Below are positions 52,507 through 62,491 of a DNA stretch of 64,000 nucleotides, one piece after another. Where the stretch lies: contig NZ_CP012677.1 in the NCBI RefSeq assembly GCF_001294625.1, forward strand, positions 2,604,001 through 2,668,000, in the 5' to 3' direction. Below the pieces are notes generated by a model, which had not been told where the DNA came from, did no database searches, and saw only the letters and a list, made by a program, of their open reading frames with translations. Both the position numbers and the translations under genes were made by a program. Numbering within the stretch: the first letter of the stretch is position 1; every line of letters starts with the position of its first letter. Origin of the DNA: Arthrobacter alpinus. Its GTDB lineage: Bacteria; Actinomycetota; Actinomycetes; Actinomycetales; Micrococcaceae.

Positions 52507-54618
52507 TTACAGCTCGGTTACCACGTTCCACGCGGAATGGATGGCGCCGTGAATGTAGTTAACCGCACTGGCATCGCCTATGACGTCAACGCTCATACCG
52601 GCGTCACGCAACTCGCTGGCCAACGGCGCGGCGGCGGTGGTGCCATCTGCGTAGACCACCATGGCCGCCGGGGCGCTGAAGGATTCCTCGCCTTCAGTCC
52701 ACTCGACCGTCTTGGGCGTGATGCGCGTGATGGCAACATTGCGGTGAATCTTCACCCCGTGGTCAAGGGAATCCTTCACCGCGGTCCAGCGGCGCGGCAT
52801 GGCCAACGGCAGGCCTAGCTGCTGCTGCTCATGCAGAAGAGTAACGTTGCGTCCACGCTCGGCAAGGAATTCGGCGAGCTCCAGACCAACCAGCGAGCCG
52901 CCAATAACCACCACGTTCTTACCCATGGGCAGCCAGTACTTGGTGAACTGACGCACGAACTCGGGGCTCTTTGTCAGGCCGGAGAGGCGCCCCATTTTGC
53001 CCAAGTTGCTGAGTACGAACCCAGCCTCCTGCGCTGTCGCCGTCCCGAGCATCATGGCGCGCAAAGTGTCGCCGGTCTGAACGTTCGGCAAGTCTCCGCC
53101 GGGGAAGTCTGGCTTGGGACGGACAGCGCCGGTTGCCACGATGACGTGGTCGGCGTTCAACGCACGGATCGTCTCAATGGTGGCCACCGTGTTCAGCTTG
53201 ACCGCGATGCGTAGGCGCTTGATCTCAGCCTTGAACCAGTGCAGCAGGCGCTCGTTATCAGGTGTGGTCATGGTTGAGAACCACATCGTGCCACCTAGAC
53301 GGTCTGACTTATCGATCACTGTGACGCGGTGGCCGCGCTCGGTCAGGACCCGCGCGCTCTCCAGACCTGCCGGTCCTGAACCGACGATAACCACGTGCTT
53401 GGAGGAGGATATCGGCTTCAGCGGGAGCAGCTTCTCGTTGCCCAGTGCCGGATTCACTGCACAGAACGGAGTGTCGTCGAAGAAGTTCTCGGCGACGCAG
53501 AGGTAGCAGTTGATACAGGGGCGGACCTGTTCAGGCGTGCCCGCGCGCAGCTTGTTCGGCAAGTCCGGGTCAGCCAGCAGTTGGCGGCCCATGGCGGCGA
53601 AGTCGACTCGTCCCTCGGCGATTGCCTTTTCTGAGACATCCGGCAGCATGCGTCCCACGGCGATGACCGGGATACTGACGTGCTTCTTGATCTCGGCTGC
53701 GTTGTCCAAGTAGGCGCCGACAGTGTTCGGAAGCGGGCCCTCGGTAAAATTCTCGAAGGGGTTGCGGCCCCAACCGGTCACGTGAATGGCATCCGCGCCG
53801 GCCTTCTCGAACAAGCTGGCCGCCTCGGTAGCTTCCTCGAGGGTCAAGCCCCCCTGCTGGCCGTATTCCTGGCCGGCGACTCGCACGATGACGGCCAGAT
53901 TCTCTCCCACACGGGCCTTTACTGCTGCGGTAACCTCGCAGGCCAGGCGTGCACGGTTGGCCAGCGTTCCGCCGTATTTGTCAGTGCGCTTGTTATCGCG
54001 CTGGTTCAGGAACACTCCTAGGATGTAGCCGTGGGCGGCGTGGATCTCAATGGCATCTGCACCCGACTTGGCGATGCGTTCTGCTGCATCGGCCCAGGTC
54101 TCGATCAGCCAGGAAATGTCGTCGCTAGTCATGTCTTTGTAAGCAGCCTGTTTGCCGGCGGTTGCCTCGCCCATTTTGCGCAGTTCATCGGGAGTGCAGT
54201 CCGCGAGGGCGCCCATGTTGTATCTGTAGTCAGGTTGGTTTGGGGCCAGCACCGCACGGTCGTTGGCTATGTCAACGCGGGCCACTTTGCCGTGATGCGT
54301 GGACTGGATACACAGCTTGCTTCCTGCCGCGTGTATTGCGTCTGCGAGCGCAGTCAATCCCGGGATGAACTTGTCGTCGGACAGACCGGGTTCTTTCATG
54401 GAAGCCGCGCCATAAGGGAAGGCAATGGCGCATGCCCCGGTGATAATAAGGCCTGCACCGCCCTTCGCTCGCGCCTCGTAGTGGGCGATTTCCGCGGGTT
54501 CAATCTCACCGTGCTCGGAGACGTTCATGTCCATCGCTGGAAGGATGATCCGGTTCGCGGTTTTCATGGGTCCGATCCGCCCCGGAGCCATCAAATGGGG
54601 GAATGATTTTTTACTCAT
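52507..54618 (-). CDS. Old-yellow-enzyme-type FMN/FAD/4Fe-4S oxidoreductase
   Basis: A 703-residue enzyme built like 2,4-dienoyl-CoA reductase and trimethylamine dehydrogenase. Residues 1-345 form the FMN TIM barrel (RIILPAMDMNVSEHGEIEP, EIHAAHGYILGVFLNQRDNKRTDKYGG). The cluster ligands are CINCYLC and C eleven residues later, spaced C-x2-C-x2-C. The C-terminal half has FAD motif VVIVGSGPAGLESARVLTERG and NAD(P) motif VVVIGGSLVGLELAEFLAERG. The gene is intact in a zone of pseudogenes, transcribed alone, with its own terminator. Substrate unknown; enoate, dienoyl-CoA or an amine are family options. Confidence 0.88.
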   Translation of the reverse strand: MSKKSFPHLMAPGRIGPMKTANRIILPAMDMNVSEHGEIEPAEIAHYEARAKGGAGLIITGACAIAFPYGAASMKEPGLSDDKFIPGLTALADAIHAAGSKLCIQSTHHGKVARVDIANDRAVLAPNQPDYRYNMGALADCTPDELRKMGEATAGKQAAYKDMTSDDISWLIETWADAAERIAKSGADAIEIHAAHGYILGVFLNQRDNKRTDKYGGTLANRARLACEVTAAVKARVGENLAVIVRVAGQEYGQQGGLTLEEATEAASLFEKAGADAIHVTGWGRNPFENFTEGPLPNTVGAYLDNAAEIKKHVSIPVIAVGRMLPDVSEKAIAEGRVDFAAMGRQLLADPDLPNKLRAGTPEQVRPCINCYLCVAENFFDDTPFCAVNPALGNEKLLPLKPISSSKHVVIVGSGPAGLESARVLTERGHRVTVIDKSDRLGGTMWFSTMTTPDNERLLHWFKAEIKRLRIAVKLNTVATIETIRALNADHVIVATGAVRPKPDFPGGDLPNVQTGDTLRAMMLGTATAQEAGFVLSNLGKMGRLSGLTKSPEFVRQFTKYWLPMGKNVVVIGGSLVGLELAEFLAERGRNVTLLHEQQQLGLPLAMPRRWTAVKDSLDHGVKIHRNVAITRITPKTVEWTEGEESFSAPAAMVVYADGTTAAAPLASELRDAGMSVDVIGDASAVNYIHGAIHSAWNVVTEL

Positions 54619-54722
54619 AGATCCAGAATACTGGCCTCAGGACAGCTTTTTTGCCATTCGTCGGAAAATACGCATGTAATCCTTCGAACTGGCTACCCAT
54701 GTGACTGCCGCGAATATTCGCT

Positions 54723-55745
54723 CTATGGGGTTGGCCAGGGACGTTTGAGCGGTGTTCCGGCGAGTGTGCGCGGCAAGGTATGGGGTGTCCATGGCGGGAC
54801 GGGACGTCCTTTGGCATGCGGTGGATGACGGCCAGGCTTGTAAGGGGCGGGTGCACCTGCAACGGCTGACTCGAGCAGCCGGAAGAACAGCAAGCCCCTC
54901 GTTTGTGAGTTACGTCGGTTGAAGCGGAACACTAACTCGTCCAAGTACCCCCGGAGACGCTCGGGCAGCACGCTGCCTTGGTAGGTGCCTTCAAGGATCC
55001 GCTTGGACAGGGAAAACAAGAGGTGCACCCCCGGCAGAGACAGGTGCGCGGGCTGGCTCGAGGCTTTGACATTGTGCACCTCAATGGCGGCCGCTGCTCG
55101 TGGGTAAGGGGGGCCACCCATCCCTGGTGAGTGTCGCCCCGGGGACACGTGGGCTCGGATGAAATCGGACAGGCTTGCCGATGAAGCATCGGCGATGACC
55201 TGCAGCCTTGCCCGGCCAAATCCTTCGCCCCGGCGCTCAATCGCGCCCGCCACGAGCGTCTTTCCGGCGGCGCCGCGTCCGAAAATGCCGGGCCTGTTTC
55301 CGTCAACGAAGGTCTCGTCCAATTCGACCCGCCCGCTGAGCCGGTCAGGCCGGACTGTGCATCACCGGTCGCAGTGTGTGTGCGTCATCGTCCATGCAGT
55401 TTGGTAGCTGCCAATCTCCGGCACCCGTTGCAGGGTCAATGCCGATATCCCTTGCCTCGACGCCATCACCAGCCACGCCGCCTCGAACCGGACAGTCAAT
55501 GGGGTGAAAGTGCGATCGAACACCGTTCCGGCACCAACGCTAACCCAGCGTCCACAGCCAGCGCACCGATGCATGCCCGTCACGGTGGACCAGTCATCGA
55601 CGTCCGCGCACTACGGGCAAACGAACCTATCAGGACAACGCAGCCAATCCAGATTGTCAAGACAGCCCGCGTCCGATCGGAAACATGCGCACAGTTCCGG
55701 CAGCGATCCCGGAACATCTCGGCGTTCCACTGGAGAATCCATCAT
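54723..55745 (-). pseudogene. IS1595-family (ISXO2-like) transposase with two in-frame stops
   Basis: One minus-strand frame reads a full transposase: FRSDAGCLDNLDWLRCPDRF, VCP, TAG at 55611-55613, the zinc-ribbon continuation MHRCAGCGRWVSVGAGTVFD, ISALTLQRVPEIGSYQTAW, TGA at 55362-55364, RLSGRVELDETFVDGNRPG (first catalytic Asp), then EVHNVKASSQPAHLSLPGVH and YLDELVFRFNRRNSQTRGLL. The three pieces share the same frame, so only stop codons break it. The TDGW block that carries the second Asp in relatives is replaced by GMGGPP, so it is also catalytically lost. The last 40 residues are diverged. No terminal inverted repeats were identified. Confidence 0.8.
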
Positions 55746-57057
55746 GAGCGACACGATATGTGTAGCCCCCGACATCGCGGCAGTCACATGCATAACCAAT
55801 TCCTTCGTTTTCCCGGCACGCTCCTGCGCGCGGGCCGGGCGGTGGGATGCCCGCTGAGAACAGGCGTGTCACACCCGCGCCCCTTATGAAATGGCCGGAA
55901 GCTGGGATGAGTTCGGCGGTCGTGGAGCTGAACCACATGTAGTTGCCCGGAACCGTGGCCAGCTCTGCGCTCCGTGCGCCGCTGACGAACGATGCGCGTT
56001 TCGCACGAACGATGCGCGTGTCGCAAAACGGACAAGTACCAAAGAATCCATAGTGGGGGACGGCGACGCAACACCGTTGGCTCGCTCAGGAGCGCCGCAC
56101 CACCGCGGAGCGAGCGAACCGGTTCAGCGAGTTTAGGTCCCCAGCCGCGCTGTAGTCGGACACTCACAGCTCGCATCTGTCATCACTTTTCAGCATGCAG
56201 GAGCTCAGCCTGATTGCTCCGACATGCGCTCTGCCAACGCGGCATGGCTCCGGGCCAGGATGAGAGGCCACCTTGGCAGCATAGCGAGTGGGCACGGTGC
56301 CCGAAGACTCGTTCCATGCACCGTTCCAATGGTCGCGGTGGTGATGGCCGTGGCTTTCATGGTTACGAGCTGTGGTGGATTCCGATGAGCCGCAGCGATG
56401 GGTATAGCAGCAGTGGTGCTCGTCCTTGCCGGGACCAGGCCCAATGAGCTAACAATCCGCCCTACCCGCGGCATCATTTCACGGACACAAAACACTGCAG
56501 CCCGGCCGATATCCATCGATCGAGCCGCTTTATTTTAGGGCCAAAGCGAAACGTCAGACCCTGAAGTCAAGCACCACGTCATTGCGGTACTTGGCAACCT
56601 CTTGTTGGCGACCCGATGTCTTTACACACGGAGGTTCCTGTTCCACAGCTGACGCGTAGCTCGTTGGATGTGCTGATGGATTCGACGCTGACCGTGTCTC
56701 CTAAGCCAGCAATGTGATCCTCACTCCGGACACCGGCGCCGAGCACTATCACAACGATCACCACCTGCAGCTTCCTGGCCATGGCGAAGCCATTTCTTTG
56801 GCCGCCCATGAACGCCGTGGATGACTCGACCATCAAACCTACCGAAAAGTGCTGCCGCCTCACCGATCGTACTGCCGAGCGTCTCGTGGTCACCAGCGAC
56901 CTACCCAGCCGAAGAAAGGAACAGTCGGTCCACTCACGCCCGAACCATGAGATTGCCCTGTGTTATTGAAATCTGGACACAATTGAACCTTAGCGCAGGG
57001 TGATTTCTAACGGCAATCGTTTTGGAGGCCAGGTGGAGGAAGTGACTGGTGTAATCG
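55746..57057. other. 1.3-kb stretch without a convincing gene
   Basis: No frame on either strand shows a full domain. A minus-strand frame at 56579-56893 contains a possible short secreted peptide (MARKLQVVIVVIVLGAGVRS), but it lacks a clear binding site or family. A 20-bp tandem repeat lies at 55985-56024. The many short frames interrupted by stops suggest old, decayed sequence. Confidence 0.45.
55985..56024. repeat. 20-bp tandem duplication
   Basis: ACGAACGATGCGCGTTTCGC at 55985-56004 is repeated at 56005-56024 with one T-to-G change. It is in non-coding DNA upstream of the IS1595 remnant. Two copies only, so it is not a satellite array. Confidence 0.75.
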
Positions 57058-57294
57058 CTACCAGGTCTTTGCAGCCGTGGTTCGGAAGGGGCTGATGAAC
57101 CTGGCCCCCGGATTGCCGGCCACGCCAGTAAACCGATCGTTCATCATAGCCAGCAGCGCAGCCAAGGATTGCCGGTCACCCAGGTCTGCCGAGGCCAGTG
57201 CGGCCGTCGCGGCGTGTATACCAGCCCGAGCTAGACGGGCCGACTTTCGCTCTGGAATTACATGCCGGGTGCGGGCTCGCACGACTCCGTCCAT
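57058..57294 (-). CDS. Hypothetical protein downstream of the UvrA-like gene
   Basis: A 78-residue basic protein that begins 12 bp after the UvrA-like stop. The ATG at 57294 has an AGGAAG site inside the short gap, which supports translation as the next gene of that transcript. The sequence (RHVIPERKSARLARAG, QSLAALLAMMNDRFTGVAG) matches no family I know. It could be real or the truncated remainder of a longer gene at the edge of the decayed region. Confidence 0.35.
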   Translation of the reverse strand: MDGVVRARTRHVIPERKSARLARAGIHAATAALASADLGDRQSLAALLAMMNDRFTGVAGNPGARFISPFRTTAAKTW

Positions 57295-57306
57295 GGCACT
57301 TCCTGT

Positions 57307-59838
57307 TTACGAGGCCGGCAGCGGTTCCAATCCCAGCCGTCGCGCAAGGTAGTGCGACGTCCGGGAATCCGGTTCCACAGCGATCTGCGCCGGCGTCCCG
57401 GTGGCAACGATCCTGCCCCCGGCATCCCCTCCCGCCGGTCCCAGGTCGATGACCCAGTCTGCAGCGGCCACCACGTCCATGTGGTGCTCCACCACGATCA
57501 CCGTGTTCCCGGCATCGACCAGCCGGTTCAACTGCCCCAACAGCAACTGCACATCGGCCGGGTGCAGCCCGGTGGTCGGCTCATCAAGCAGGTAGAGCGT
57601 GTGTCCGCGCCTCGCGCGCTGCAATTCGGTGGCCAGCTTGATGCGTTGGGCCTCGCCACCGGAGAGCTCGGGTGCAGGCTGGCCCAGTGTCAGGTATCCC
57701 AGTCCAACCTCGCGCAAAGTGGTCAATGACCGTGCCGCAGCAGGGATCCCTGCCAGGAAATCGGCCGCCTCATCCACGCTCAGTTCCAGCACCTCGGCAA
57801 TGTTCTTGCCCTCGTAGGTGACTTCGAGCGTCTCGGGGTTGTAGCGCGAACCATGGCAGACCGGGCAGGGACCATAGCTGCCAGGAAGGAAGAGCAACTC
57901 GATTTCCAGGTGGCCCTCTCCTAGGCAGTTCTCGCACCGTCCGCCGGCGACGTTGAAGGAGAAGCGGCCCGCTCCGTAGCCGCGTTCCTTGGCCAGCTCG
58001 GTCTCCGCGAAGGTCTTGCGCACTGCGTCGAAGAGTCCAGTGTAAGTCGCCAGGTTCGAGCGCGGGGTCCTGCCGATCGGTTTTTGGTCCATCGCCACGA
58101 CGCGATCGATACCCTCGGCGCCTCGCACAGCACCGATCACCGCATGGTTGACCTCGGTGTCCGTTTCCTGGCCGTTGGTTCCCTCGGACGCGGCCAATAG
58201 CCCCGGCATCTCACCGTGCAAAGTCTGGGCCATACCTTGTGCCAGCGCCTGGCTAACCAGGGTGGACTTTCCGGAGCCGGAGACCCCGGTGACAGCACTG
58301 AGTACACCCAGCGGGAACCTCGCATCCAGTCCCACAAGGTTATGCAGGTGTACGCCCTCCAATTCCAGCCATCGGACCCCTTCACGCGGTTCCCGGATAC
58401 CCTCGTTGCTGCTGGGATGGCCCAGGAACTTGCGGGTCACCGACTCCGGAACTTCCTCCAAACCGGCAACCGGTCCGCTGTAGAGCACCAGGCCGCCCCC
58501 GGCGCCGGCCCGCGGACCCACATCGACGATCCAGTCGGCACTGGCCACCACATCCATGTTGTGTTCCACCACGAACACAGAGTTGCCGGCCGCCTTGAGT
58601 GCCTCGAGTACCTCAAGCAGCGGTTGGGCGTCGGCGGGGTGTAACCCGGCCGAGGGTTCGTCCAGAACGTAGATCACTCCGAAGAGTCCCGAACGCAGCT
58701 GGGTGGCGATGCGCAGGCGTTGCATTTCCCCAGGGGAAAGCGTCGTAGTCCCGCGCTTCAGGCTCAGGTAACCCAGGCCCAGCCTAGTAAGCACCTCGAT
58801 ACGCTCAAGCAGGTCCGCGGAGATCGAGGCGGACACGTCGCTGGCCGGTTGTCCGTCGCGTTCAAGGACCGAGAGCTGACGCAGCACCCCGGCCAGTGAA
58901 TCCAGTGGCGTTTCGTTGAACTGTGCGATGTTCAGCCCCGCAACGGTGACCCCGAGCGCCTCCGGGCGGAACCCGGTTCCGGCGCACGTCGGGCATGGTC
59001 CGGAGTGCATGAATTGAAGTGCTTTGGCACGCATCATCTCGGACTTCGATTCGGCCACGGTGTGCAATACCGAGCGCCTCGCGCTCCAGAAGCGTCCCTT
59101 GTACGGCTTGGCGACGCGGTCGCGCTCCGGAGTCACCTCGACCACCGGTTGCTCGTCGGTGAACAGCAGCCACTCGCGCGCCTCCTTCGGCAACTTCTTG
59201 AAGGGCACATCCACGTCGTACCCGAGCTGCGTGGTGATGTCGCGCAGGCTCTTGCCCTGCCAGGCGCCGGGCCATGCGGCGATAGCACCCTCGCGGATGC
59301 TCAGCGATGGATCAGGCACCAGGGAATCCTCGGTGACGGTGTGGAGAATGCCGAGCCCGTGGCACGCCGGACAGGCACCTACCACGGTGTTCGGCGAGAA
59401 CGAATCCGAATCCAGCCGAGTGGCCCCCTGCGGGTAGTGCCCTGCACGCGAATAGAGCATTCGCACCGAGTTGGACAGGGTGGTCAGGGTGCCGACTGTC
59501 GAGCGTGAAGAGGCGGTGCCGCGGCGCTGTTGCAGGGCCACCGCCGGTGGCAGCCCCGAGATGAACTCGACGTTCGGGGTGTGGCCTTGGGCGATGAGCC
59601 GCCGGGCATAGGGCGCAACCGATTCCAGAAAGCGGCGCTGCGCCTCGGCAAAGATCGTGCCGAAGGCCAGGGAAGATTTCCCTGAACCCGAAACCCCGGT
59701 GAAGGCGACGATGGCATCACGCGGGATGCGCACCTCGACGTTTTTCAGGTTGTTTTCGTTCGCACCGCGCACATGCACGAACCCGTCATGAATTCCGGGC
59801 GCGGCAAGGATCTGGCCGTCCTGTCCAATGCTGTTCAT
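57307..59838 (-). CDS. UvrA-like excinuclease ATPase (UvrA2/DrrC type)
   Basis: An 843-residue protein with two UvrA-type ATPase modules. Walker A motifs are [13 protein letters not shown] and [18 protein letters not shown] signatures are [15 protein letters not shown] and [15 protein letters not shown]; zinc-finger cysteines are in [25 protein letters not shown] and CPVCHGSRY. It is about 100 residues shorter than canonical UvrA, as expected for the UvrA2 class that lacks the UvrB-binding domain. Relatives confer resistance to DNA-binding drugs. Domain one keeps the [14 protein letters not shown] block. Confidence 0.9.
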   Translation of the reverse strand: MNSIGQDGQILAAPGIHDGFVHVRGANENNLKNVEVRIPRDAIVAFTGVSGSGKSSLAFGTIFAEAQRRFLESVAPYARRLIAQGHTPNVEFISGLPPAVALQQRRGTASSRSTVGTLTTLSNSVRMLYSRAGHYPQGATRLDSDSFSPNTVVGACPACHGLGILHTVTEDSLVPDPSLSIREGAIAAWPGAWQGKSLRDITTQLGYDVDVPFKKLPKEAREWLLFTDEQPVVEVTPERDRVAKPYKGRFWSARRSVLHTVAESKSEMMRAKALQFMHSGPCPTCAGTGFRPEALGVTVAGLNIAQFNETPLDSLAGVLRQLSVLERDGQPASDVSASISADLLERIEVLTRLGLGYLSLKRGTTTLSPGEMQRLRIATQLRSGLFGVIYVLDEPSAGLHPADAQPLLEVLEALKAAGNSVFVVEHNMDVVASADWIVDVGPRAGAGGGLVLYSGPVAGLEEVPESVTRKFLGHPSSNEGIREPREGVRWLELEGVHLHNLVGLDARFPLGVLSAVTGVSGSGKSTLVSQALAQGMAQTLHGEMPGLLAASEGTNGQETDTEVNHAVIGAVRGAEGIDRVVAMDQKPIGRTPRSNLATYTGLFDAVRKTFAETELAKERGYGAGRFSFNVAGGRCENCLGEGHLEIELLFLPGSYGPCPVCHGSRYNPETLEVTYEGKNIAEVLELSVDEAADFLAGIPAAARSLTTLREVGLGYLTLGQPAPELSGGEAQRIKLATELQRARRGHTLYLLDEPTTGLHPADVQLLLGQLNRLVDAGNTVIVVEHHMDVVAAADWVIDLGPAGGDAGGRIVATGTPAQIAVEPDSRTSHYLARRLGLEPLPAS

Positions 59839-60283
59839 CTTCCCTAGCCTAGACGCACCTAGCGGTCATTAACCGGCGATAACCACCCGTTCCCCCAGAG
59901 CGCACCGAGCTGGGTCGATTGCCGCGCTCTCGGCATGGTACCCAGGCTGAATCCGCGAGGGTGGACTTCCAGGGCTTGCGCAGTGGTGCCTTGGGGATCC
60001 AGGGATCGGAGGCCAACAAGTTGATCCCGACGCTGGCAGAGTCATAGCTGGTGGCCTGGATCGCCTGCACGGTGGTACCGGCGCGGCCGCGGCCGCGGCT
60101 GAGGAGGGTTTTCTTGGAGTTTTAGACGTTGAAGCCGAACTCCACCACGTTCCGGCACAGACCAGCCTTTGAATGCCCCGTGTGCTTGAAGGGTTCCGTC
60201 GTTGCTTTACCTGCCCGCTCGACGCACTACGCAGTACGCAGTGCGGTTCGCGCCCCCATCGGGCGGGTCGTTATGCTGGTTGG
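59839..60283. other. Gap with no recognised gene
   Basis: The 445 bp contain the promoter region of the UvrA-like gene on the minus strand and that of the phosphatase on the plus strand. A minus-strand open frame at 59849-60070 has no recognisable family. A short minus-strand word near 60150 (RNVVEFGFN) faintly resembles the end of IS5-type transposases, too little to call. Confidence 0.4.
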
Positions 60284-60976
60284 ATGGCGACAGTTATTCT
60301 CGTGCGGCACGGCCGCACCACAGCGAATGCCACTGGGCTGCTGGCCGGCCGGGCGGAGGGGGTCGACCTGGACCAGATCGGGCGCGACCAGGCGGCTCTG
60401 ACAGGAGACCGGCTCGCGGCAGTTCCCCTAGCCGGGGTGGTGTCGAGCCCTCTTGAGCGTTGTCAGCAGAGCGCCCAGCTCATCCTCGACCGCCAGGCTG
60501 GTACGCCGAACATGCTGGCCGATCCTGCTCTCATCGAGTGCGACTACGGCCAATGGCAGGGCCGCACACTGCGTGATCTCGCGACAGAGGATCTGTGGCC
60601 GGTGGTGCAGTCGCAACCGTCCGCCGTCGTATTTCCTGGTGGTGAATCAATGGCCGGGATGCAGGCTCGGTCTGTGGCAGCCATTCGACGCCACGACGCA
60701 GCCTTTGAAGCCGAGTACGGGCCGGAGGCCGTATGGGTTGCGGTCAGCCATGGTGACATCATCAAGGCAATCCTTGCCGACGCGTTCGGAATGCACCTTG
60801 ACCTGTTCCAGCGCATTAACATTGGCCCTGCCTCTGTATCGATCGTGCACTACGGCGTTAGCCGGCCGACTGTCTACGCGACCAACACCAACGCGGGCGA
60901 TCTATCGTGGCTTTCCAAAGACATCCTCTCCGGCGATGCGCCGGTGGGCGGCGGTGCAGGGCAAAAAGCGCCGTGA
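60284..60976 (+). CDS. Histidine phosphatase family protein (MSMEG_4193 type)
   Basis: A 230-residue phosphoglycerate-mutase-like phosphatase. The catalytic motif is VILVRHGRTTANATGLLAG at the N terminus; the second His is in VAVSHGDIIKAILADAFG near residue 155; other family words are SSPLERCQQSAQ and ECDYGQWQGRTL. The ATG at 60284 is set by the RHG position; a TATGCT element 6 bp before it suggests a leaderless transcript. It heads a three-gene operon with DUF3090 and SCO1664-like genes, conserved in actinobacteria close to the mycothiol gene mshC. Substrate unknown. Confidence 0.85.
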   Translation: MATVILVRHGRTTANATGLLAGRAEGVDLDQIGRDQAALTGDRLAAVPLAGVVSSPLERCQQSAQLILDRQAGTPNMLADPALIECDYGQWQGRTLRDLATEDLWPVVQSQPSAVVFPGGESMAGMQARSVAAIRRHDAAFEAEYGPEAVWVAVSHGDIIKAILADAFGMHLDLFQRINIGPASVSIVHYGVSRPTVYATNTNAGDLSWLSKDILSGDAPVGGGAGQKAP

Positions 60977-61000
60977 ACCAAACATGCCTAGAATACTGAT

Positions 61001-61555
61001 ATGCCTACACATATTCACGAGTTTAACTGGCCTGATCGGGCCGTCGTTGGCACCATTGGCGTTCCGGGGGCGCGAACGTTCTACCTGCAAGTGCGCGCAG
61101 GAACACGAGTCGTCAGTATCGCCCTCGAGAAGCAACAATCGGCTCTGCTCGCGGAGAAGATCGACGAAATTCTCGACGAGCTCATCACCGTCGAGGGCAA
61201 CCCCTTCAGCGTTCCCACCAGTACTCCCATTGAACTTGTCGACAATGACCAACTCGAGGCCGTCCAGGAACAGTTTCGCGCCGGGGCCATGAGCTTAGGG
61301 TGGGACCCAACCATGGCCCAGGTCGTCATTGAGGCCCACCCCATCACCACTGTCGATGCTGATGACAACGACGAATGGCTTGGAGAAGACGGCGCTGACG
61401 AGTCCGAAATGCTGTTGGTGCGAATGCCTGTCGGTACCGCCCGCGCGTTCGCCAGGCGTACCCGCGAGATCGTAGGCGCTGGGCGTCCGGCGTGCCCACT
61501 CTGCGGCTACCCCATAGACGCCGACGGGCACATCTGTCCCCCTCCCGAGGTCTGA
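61001..61555 (+). CDS. DUF3090 protein
   Basis: A 184-residue actinobacterial family protein: DRAVVGTIGVPGARTFYLQV at the N terminus and a zinc-ribbon-like C terminus RPACPLCGYPIDADGHICPPPEV with three cysteines and one His. The middle is acidic. It starts 24 bp after the phosphatase and its TGA overlaps the next ATG (TGATG). Function unknown, always paired with the phosphatase and the kinase-like protein. Confidence 0.85.
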   Translation: MPTHIHEFNWPDRAVVGTIGVPGARTFYLQVRAGTRVVSIALEKQQSALLAEKIDEILDELITVEGNPFSVPTSTPIELVDNDQLEAVQEQFRAGAMSLGWDPTMAQVVIEAHPITTVDADDNDEWLGEDGADESEMLLVRMPVGTARAFARRTREIVGAGRPACPLCGYPIDADGHICPPPEV

Positions 61556-62322
61556 TGGCAGCGCCGAACCTAGCGACCGCTGAGCTGACTCTCACCGGCC
61601 GCATCACGACGGCTTCAAACGCTACGTTTCTGGGCAGCATCGGCGACGTGGCGGTCGTCTATAAGCCGATAGCAGGCGAAAGTCCGTTGTGGGATTTTCC
61701 CCAAGGATGTCTGGCTCATCGAGAGGTGGCCGCGTATCTTCTCTCGCAGGTCTTCGGCGGGGACGTGGTGCCACACACGTGGCTGCGCGATGGTCCGATG
61801 GGCCTAGGAATGGTGCAGCTCTGGCAGGAGCAAGACCCCACCCAAAACGCCGTGGACCTAGTCGCCTCGGACCTTGTGCCTGAGACAGGCTGGAAATATG
61901 TTCTCCAGGGACGCGGTGAGAACGGCCGGATGGTTGCGCTCGTTCACGAAGACTCGCCAGCGCTGCGACGTATGGCGGTGTTGGACATCATCATCAACAA
62001 CGCCGACCGCAAAGGTGACCACGTACTTTCGATGGCTGACGGACACCGGTACGGTGTGGACCACGGGCTCACCTTCCACAGTGAACACAAGCTGCGTACG
62101 GTGCTGTGGGGATGGGTGGGAGAGGATCTAACCGCCGAGGAACGCGACGGCCTAGATCGTGTCAGCGAAGGACTTCGCGGTGAGCTGGGGCGAAATTTGA
62201 CGGACTTGCTCAGCGCCGAAGAAATCGCATCGCTCGCCGCGCGTTGCGCCCGATTGAGCTTGACAGGACGCTTTCCGGCTCCAAGTGGTGAGATGTCGGC
62301 TGTGCCCTGGCCGTTGTTCTAG
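61555..62322 (+). CDS. SCO1664-like protein (PI3/4-kinase-like fold)
   Basis: A 255-residue protein of a family related to phosphatidylinositol-kinase-like proteins. Kinase-like words are VAVVYKPIAGESPLWDFPQG (glycine-rich and Lys), REVAAYLLSQ, then LDIIINNADRKGDHVL (catalytic-loop-like N-A-D-R-K) and YGVDHGLTFH (metal-binding D-H-G). These residues are intact, so nucleotide binding is likely. Coupled to DUF3090 by a TGATG overlap. In relatives the next gene is often mshC; here an SDR gene on the other strand follows instead. Confidence 0.85.
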   Translation: MAAPNLATAELTLTGRITTASNATFLGSIGDVAVVYKPIAGESPLWDFPQGCLAHREVAAYLLSQVFGGDVVPHTWLRDGPMGLGMVQLWQEQDPTQNAVDLVASDLVPETGWKYVLQGRGENGRMVALVHEDSPALRRMAVLDIIINNADRKGDHVLSMADGHRYGVDHGLTFHSEHKLRTVLWGWVGEDLTAEERDGLDRVSEGLRGELGRNLTDLLSAEEIASLAARCARLSLTGRFPAPSGEMSAVPWPLF

Positions 62323-62491
62323 GGGAACTGCGGTTGCCGCCCCTGCGACGGGGAAGGACCATCTGATGCTTCAGCTAAGTTCGGGGCCAGCACAATGTGG
62401 ATTCGATGCCCAGACGGTCAAGAATGAACTCAGTTGCAAACCCATCCGACTCTTTCGCATGCAGCGATCAGTTTCATCCTCTTGGCCGCGC

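Noticed and set aside
56205..56516. Minus-strand open frame with MPRVGRIVSSLGLV, thought of as a transporter fragment
   Set aside because: No other transporter motif or hydrophobic pattern could be followed on either side, and no binding site was seen.
59849..60165. Possible IS5-type transposase tail (RNVVEFGFN on the minus strand)
   Set aside because: Only a nine-residue resemblance; the following residues do not match the family.
62366..62455. Minus-strand fragment KESDGFATEFILDRLGIE between the SCO1664-like and SDR genes
   Set aside because: Looks like a protein fragment but I cannot place it in a family and it has no start or full domain.
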